A stretch of 64,000 nucleotides of DNA, from NCBI GenBank assembly GCA_051530055.1, contig CM121341.1:16926001-16990000 (forward strand), written 5' to 3'. The notes under the pieces are model-generated. The model was not told the origin of the DNA. It did not search any database and was given only the letters and a program-made list of their open reading frames with translations. A program made the translations under genes and the position numbers. This document shows positions 56,378-64,000 of the stretch, one piece after another. Source of the stretch: Neoechinorhynchus agilis (Eukaryota; Acanthocephala). Position 1 is the stretch's first letter. The number at the start of each line of letters is the position of its first letter.

Positions 56378-56938
56378 TTGAATACAATCCAAGATAAAAT
56401 ATATTTAAATCTTCTGAATGGATGATCGTTTTGACCAATTCTTGCATTTCCCTTGATGTATGGATAAAACAACGTAATAATGAATGATATCATCCGATCA
56501 TAATCTCCCGGATGAAACATGTTTTATTGAGATATTTCGTGAATAAGTGGACATACGGTCCAAGCTCTTCGGCAATGGTGATCATCGGAAACCCGAGCCA
56601 TTTTATTGAAAAGCGATCCAGAATTAGGATAAAAACATCTCCATTAAAAATATTGGAAATTGTAACGATATGGAAATCGTTGAATTTTTTAAAAGGTTAA
56701 AAAATATAATTTCTGATAATTTTAGACAAGAAGGTAAAATCGCACAGAGTAAAAATGTACAATTAACAATGTGAACTAGCAGTTGACCAAAAAACGTCAA
56801 TCTTCATCGAAAGAAACTAAAAGACCGATTTTCAATTGTTGTAATTTTTCTCAATAAAAACCTTGATAGAAAGATGCATGTTTATGCCGAAATATCGAAT
56901 TCAATAAATTACTTCAATTTTTCGGTCATAGGAAAAAC

Positions 56939-58472
<1,534 letters not shown>

Positions 58473-58793
58473 CAGATTTTAAATTTGAGGTTCAAATCGT
58501 CCGAAGTAAATTCGGTCGTAAGAAGATAAAATGTATTTAAAAGATTTATCTTCACTCACGGGAAGCCGTACTTTCTACGACTTCAATCTTCGTTTTTCAG
58601 TCTTATTTGCGCAGTTCACCTTTTGAATGAACGACGTTTCTTCAACAGAATACGATCCCGAAACAATGAAATGAGCTCATCTGAGTGCTCACGCTATTTC
58701 CGTTTTTCGCATTTTTGAAATGTTTATATTTAACTTGGAGTCGCCCGTTTTGCCACCCATATTTTTGCAAAGTTAGAGTACGGAAATTATACA

Positions 58794-58958
58794 ATGGAAT
58801 TTTTGCTGAAACTAGTTACACCAATATTCGAACCATGGTCACTGACCGTAGATGTCATTCACTCATTTGGATCAGATCTTATCGACTTTTTTCACGCCGT
58901 CATGGAGGACACGGCTGCAGCTTTTAACGACACTTGGCAGAGGTTTACGATGGCCTAA
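58794..58958 (+). CDS. Candidate 54-aa protein, copy B
   Basis: Identical in translation to the ORF at 39,750. The nearest difference is upstream (CCGTTTTTCGC against CCGTTGTTCGC near 58,702). The broken relative lies at about 59,860-59,955. Confidence 0.35.
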   Translation: MEFLLKLVTPIFEPWSLTVDVIHSFGSDLIDFFHAVMEDTAAAFNDTWQRFTMA

Positions 58959-59303
58959 TCGAAGTTCGATTTACTGATCATTTAATATTTGTTTGTGTTT
59001 AAATGTCCGTGAGATTTCGGTTCGAAAACGTAGATGATTTTACATGGAAATGATTTCACACCACGATTCGTCCAATTTTTAGTTGGCTGTAGTTGCTCCA
59101 AATAATCATTATCTTTGTTCGATTTGGACTTTAGAGCAGCGCATAATAATGATTTAACTTTAAGTGAAGCATTCTTTAAAAGCTTTATGACTGAGCAATA
59201 ATTAAATACGTCTTCAGTAAAGCCAGAATGTGCTTTAGAAAATATTTATTATAAATATATTTTTAAGGTTTGCATCTGGCGTAAAAATTAAAAGAATTTA
59301 TTG

Positions 59304-61789
59304 CTTTCAATATTTCGGCACAATCTTGTGCCTGCAAACAACCTTGATAAAGGCACAATTCTATGCCGAAATATTGGAATGAATAAATGCATTTAATTTT
59401 TAGGCCAGGTACAAACAAATATATTTTTGTGCTTATTGACAAAACAGGCTTCCGCTTGCTTTTCCCTGCCTTTTAAACCTTCCATTGTTTCTGAATCGAT
59501 TGGAGCACCTTAAAATATTTTTAGAATTAAATGCATCAATACTTCCATAATTCACCAGATCACCTTCAAGCTGCATACAATTGAAGTTGTGAACCAAAAA
59601 TAAAGGCTCCAATTTAAAATCAAAATTTCGTGTAAAATTAACCAACCCAAAGCATTATAATAAGTCAAGTGATGTAAAAGATGGATTTTAAGTACACTTT
59701 AAGCAAGTTCCATTTTTCTCTGTAATGTTTACGCAGTTCGCCTGTCAAACGAACGACAATTCCACCTTTTGAAAATAACCTGAAACGTAAAAGTAAACTC
59801 AGCTCACGTTAATATTCAAATAGGATTCACCCATCTTTCACATCGGTCTCACTCATTTAAATCAGATTTAATAGATTTTCTTCATAAAGTTATGGAAGTC
59901 AGCGCCAAGGCGTTCAAAAAATGTGGGACGATGATCTGAAGCCATTTTAGGCTGACCAAAATCTAGATCTTAAACGCCAAAGGTATCAATTGAATAATAA
60001 TCAAATGAAAGACCGACGACTTGCTTTAAACCGCTGCAGTTCGCGATAAAATTCATGACTTGATTTCAAGTCATATTATACTTTTACGATGAAAAGATAC
60101 CTTAAAGTATCATTCACGAATTTTAGTTAAGAATGTTTTCCAATGCACCACCTACTTAGAGCGTAAAAAAACGAAATCATGACAAGTGAAAATAACTGAA
60201 TTTCCGAACTTAGAAAATTCGTCCACTGGTATTCGAATCTATAACATTTTTAAAAGCGCAACGCAATTTCTGCAAAATCTCGAGAACTCCGGTGCGCTTA
60301 AAAGAGAAATCATTTTTAGACATAATAATACATATTCGCATTTTGCCATTTAGAAAAATCAAAGTTTATTTTTGTCTTTGGAATAACATTACAAATGCTA
60401 ACTGTCTCTGCGTTTAATCTTCCAAATAAAAAACTACTTTTTCTTTGCAGAAAAGGATGTTTTTATTGTTGTGGATAAATCCCCAATGCTAAAACTCGTT
60501 ATTTATAAAATAATCAACGAAAAGAAACAATGGGAAGTTTTGTCAATAAATCGTTTTATTTTTCGTTTTCCAAGTATAGTAGAACTACTTTTTGTTGCAA
60601 ATGAATTTTACGTTCCTTACCGGTTTTGTAGATTCTGTTCTACAATTTTCCATTCATTTTTCGCATTAATTTTTATTGTTAAAATTGTTAATAATGGTTA
60701 CGTGGATTTAAAGGAAACACGATTTTTTTGTCTTAGAGTTTATTGAACCGGTTTTAGGGATCACTGTACGAATATATTTAAACATTGTCGTATTATCTGG
60801 GTGCAATGATTGTGAAATAATCTTTGCATCGAAAATTGAGGTTTTCTATTAATTTTTTAACAATTTAATGCAGATATATATATTGAATCAATACAATTCG
60901 AAGCTTAACTGCGGCGAAAAGAATTGTTTTTATAAATGGACAATTCTTTGCGCTAAAATTTGTCGATGCCGTCATTTTAAGTTTGAATTGGATAAAAACG
61001 CATTTAGAACAAACCACGCGCTATTTTCTAAAAATAAAAAGGAATCTGTCGATACGCGAGATACCGGATTAATTGATTGAATTTGGTTTTTTCATTCAGA
61101 ATATTCGCTATGTAAGTGGGAATTAAGCTGAAGGTCACCCTCCAGCTTTTAAAGATTGAATCCATTGCTCCGATGAAGCCTCACAGCCCTAGTTCTAAAC
61201 TAATCTTGCGAAATACTATTGTCAGCCGCATGATTGATCAAGTTTTGCTTTCGAAAATTTTTTTTAGCATTTTCGAGCCTCCGCCGTCTTACGGCTTAGG
61301 TTCAGGAATTTTTTAATTGTTTTATTTCCACAATCTCAAGTTCCCTTGACTCGTTGTTATTTAGGTCGCTTATCAACATCCACGAGGGATTATTGAAGAA
61401 GAATGTACACTTCGACTAATTGAGTCAGTCATTTTATCAATTCGCTTGTTTTTGCTAAGGAAAATACAAGAAACCCCGTGATTTTCCCGAAAGAAGTTTC
61501 AAATCGCGTGTATAACTGAAATATTTTCAAGGATCAAAAGAGTTTCTGACGAGTGCAGTTCTTTTTCCTAGTGCTACATTTCCTTTAAAATCTTAAATTG
61601 AGACCAAAAGCTGATGATCCGAGAACAGGGACATTCCTCCTTAAAACATTAGGCTGGTTGTGCAACGGGGGGGAGCGCTGCATCCGACCTATTGACCATT
61701 ACAAAATGGACGGCAAAACGGCGATTTAATGATTAAAATAAACGCCAATAACGCATGAAACTACATTCCCGTCATTTTGAAACATTCAG
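59304..61789. other. Copy B of the hammerhead pair and AT-rich region
   Basis: Repeats 40,260-42,746: motif pair at 59,304-59,384, then no supported gene. It differs by one G in the run near 61,668 (shorter here). The RLE-LINE scrap is at 61,612-61,684. Confidence 0.4.
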
Positions 61790-62694
61790 ATGAGCTCTTG
61801 CGTGTTCTACAAATTCCGAAGCGACCTCAATTACGAGTCCTTGACATTTGAAGGGATCTCGATGACCGTTGGAGAATTTAAGAACACTTTAATGAAAAAG
61901 ATAGGAATGCTCAAGCACGCCTCCGATTTTGAACTCGTCTTAACAGACGCGCAGACGAACGAAGGTACTTTTTGAGATTTCATCTTTAAATAATAAAAAA
62001 TCACTTTTTAGTGTACAAATACGGTAATCAGAAAATCCCGAAAAACTCTTGTATAATCCTAGCTAGAGTTCCATCTTACGGTGCCTCTCATTTGCCAATG
62101 AACTGTGAAGAAGAAAACGGACCCGGTGTTGCCGAAATCCTCGCTGCTGCCATTAAAGATCCTTATGAACTTAAACGAATCCAGGAACCACCCCCGAAAA
62201 GAGTTATTATAAAGCGACCGCGATTTGTTCCATTGGCCGGTCTTCACTTCATCAAGTGCAAAATATGTAATAAACTGATGTTGGACCCCGTGCAAACCCA
62301 TTGTTGCCACGCCAACTATTGCGATTCATGTCTTGAACGATTGGAGAATTGCCCCGTTTGTGGAAAAGAGGAAATGGGACCATTTATTCCTAATCAGTTT
62401 TTAAGGCTAAAAATAAAGAATTTATACGCGATTTTAGAAGACAAGGAAGGGAACAAACAACTGCTCAAGAAAATCGATCCAATACTGGAGAAACTGCTAG
62501 AAGATGAAAAAAGCTTTAAATGCGTCTTCAAGGCTAATCTTTCTGTTGTTCTGAATGAAATCGAAATACCTGTTGGCAAGAATCGAAAACGGTCACGACC
62601 TCCATTATTGTCAGAAGAAGAGTTCAATGTTATTAAACGAACTAAATGTGAGTTGCAATGGAAAGTAAATGACCACTTACAGTGGATGTTGTGA
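61790..62694 (+). CDS. RBBP6: RBBP6-like DWNN/RING protein, copy B
   Basis: Exons 61790-61964 and 62012-62694 with the same 47-bp intron. The 285-aa product is identical to copy A as far as read. It likewise lacks the zinc knuckle and the long tail. Confidence 0.88.
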
Positions 62695-63073
62695 TTTTCA
62701 TACAATACGTCGATTATGTCGAAAAATAAATCTATAGCTCTAGATGATTTTGCAACTTGTCAAGGACATTATAAAAAAATTAAGTGGTATTTTACATGAA
62801 TATGTGATGGAAGATTAAAATCGTTTATCTAGATATCCACAGCATTCGATTTTTAATTGAATATACTTTATTAAAGATCCCACGGTATTTTAAAAACTTG
62901 AAGTTTTTTGGTCTACGTTTTTATCTAATGAGTGGTTCGGAAAATCCCAATGGAGATATCTTCTCAATAGATTCTTATAAAATACGGATTCAATACAAGG
63001 ATTATAATATTTAGACGAGAATATATTTTGAATTTAATAATAAAATATCAAGCCCATCTCCTATGCTTCAGAT

Positions 63074-63493
63074 TTATATATCCTTATCAATATTGTCACG
63101 TTCTTCTTTTAAACGTTTGGTCTTAAACCCGCTATGTTGATATTTGTCCAAATTAGTTTCAGGGTCCTCATACTCTAGGCTTGAACAAAAAACATCATAG
63201 ACGCGCTGTTGATTAAGTCCTTTGATGTTACCAAAGCATTGGTCAAGAAAATCGAAATCGTTTTGATTTAACATTTTTTTAAGCGGATATTTACTAAATT
63301 TCCTTATACGAACAACGGAAATATCGTTCTCATCGTCTCTAAGCGCATTCACTTTCCGAGACGGCATTGGAAGAAGACCAGAACGCTGAGCGTACAAGAG
63401 TCTTTGTCTTAGATGATCAAAACTAAATGATAGTGCATTAGATTTCGATATCTCGTCAATACTATAACCAATTACATAATAGATTGATCAGGG
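63074..63493 (-). CDS. Hypothetical protein, last exon, copy B
   Basis: Identical counterpart of the exon at 44,031-44,450. The window ends 507 bp further on, before the mTERF-like and TRAPPC3 counterparts would appear. Confidence 0.4.
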
Positions 63494-64000
63494 AAGCTAT
63501 AAGTGATCGAAAAGTATCTAGTGGCTATCGAAAATATTTGTTTTGGGAACTAAATAAATTGTCATGAGAGATCAGGGAATTTGAATAATAATAACAATAA
63601 AACGCCCAGATATCAATTCAATGGGTTAAAATCATTTAAAAAAGTAGAAGGAATATAATTATAAATTTTTCCCACATTGTAAAAAATAGATGGACTTTCG
63701 GTCCTTATTTTACTTTGTTTTAGTCAATTTAGAAATACTTTTGATATTTCGTAAACTTTGTATAAAATTTGCAACTGTGTAAAATATCGAAAAAATCTAG
63801 GATAATATTAAACTAAATTTTACCATACTTCCACTTCTATGAATTTTGCTCAAGACAAAATAAAAATATTCAGCCAAAGCGTATTTAAACAATGAAGATA
63901 AAATTGTGATTTGAATAATAAACATTATATAGGAAACGTTAAGTGCTTCAGTGCTCTTAGCATGAACAAATCCTTCAAATTCATATCGGTTCCAATGACA

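Overview
The window looks like a compact invertebrate animal genome, most likely a nematode, although the species cannot be fixed from sequence alone. Host genes have very short GT-AG introns (38 to 56 bp in five genes). Several start codons sit 0 to 2 nt after an AG that follows a pyrimidine-rich run, as expected for spliced-leader trans-splicing. Two minus-strand genes lie only 53 bp apart, like an operon pair. Recognisable host genes are a C2H2 zinc-finger protein, COX6A, RPS23, a RasGEF-domain protein, a proprotein-convertase-like subtilase, XRN2, cardiolipin synthase (two copies), an RBBP6-like DWNN/RING protein (two copies), a TRAPPC3/Bet3 piece, a PKA-catalytic-like kinase, a class-A-like GPCR and an HP1 protein.

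Layout. 1-960 is a Penelope-like element (PLE) remnant; 1447-4564 holds the zinc-finger gene and COX6A; 4.6-11.0 kb is a graveyard of non-LTR retrotransposons (CR1/jockey-like, RTE-like and a restriction-like-endonuclease type); 11.2 kb is RPS23; 11.8-17.0 kb holds PLE ends, a palindromic PLE cluster and a long APE-type LINE; 17.1-18.4 kb is the RasGEF gene; 20.0-21.6 kb the subtilase; 22.3-26.7 kb three LINE remnants in a row; 26.8 kb a small two-TM protein; 30.0-33.0 kb XRN2. From 33,452 onward the window is dominated by a near-perfect tandem duplication. Unit 1 is 33,452-45,977. Unit 2 starts at 45,978 and runs past the window end. Unit 2 carries an extra 6.3 kb (50,022-56,352) holding the kinase, GPCR and HP1 genes, which unit 1 lacks. 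The copies differ by only a handful of substitutions, so this is either a very recent duplication or two haplotypes joined in the assembly.

The most unusual signal is a dispersed family of hammerhead-ribozyme-like motifs (CUGANGA, one extra base, stem II, GAAA, a 2-bp stem III, then AATAAA). They occur downstream of four PLE remnants and also as face-to-face inverted pairs that form small foldback elements. One foldback has a 12-bp target-site duplication inside an RTE reverse transcriptase, one lies in an XRN2 intron, and two mark the endpoints of the 6.3-kb difference between duplicate units. A second unusual signal is a TA-flanked 119-bp element with perfect 14-bp terminal inverted repeats that splits the catalytic motif of cardiolipin synthase and has no GT-AG boundaries.
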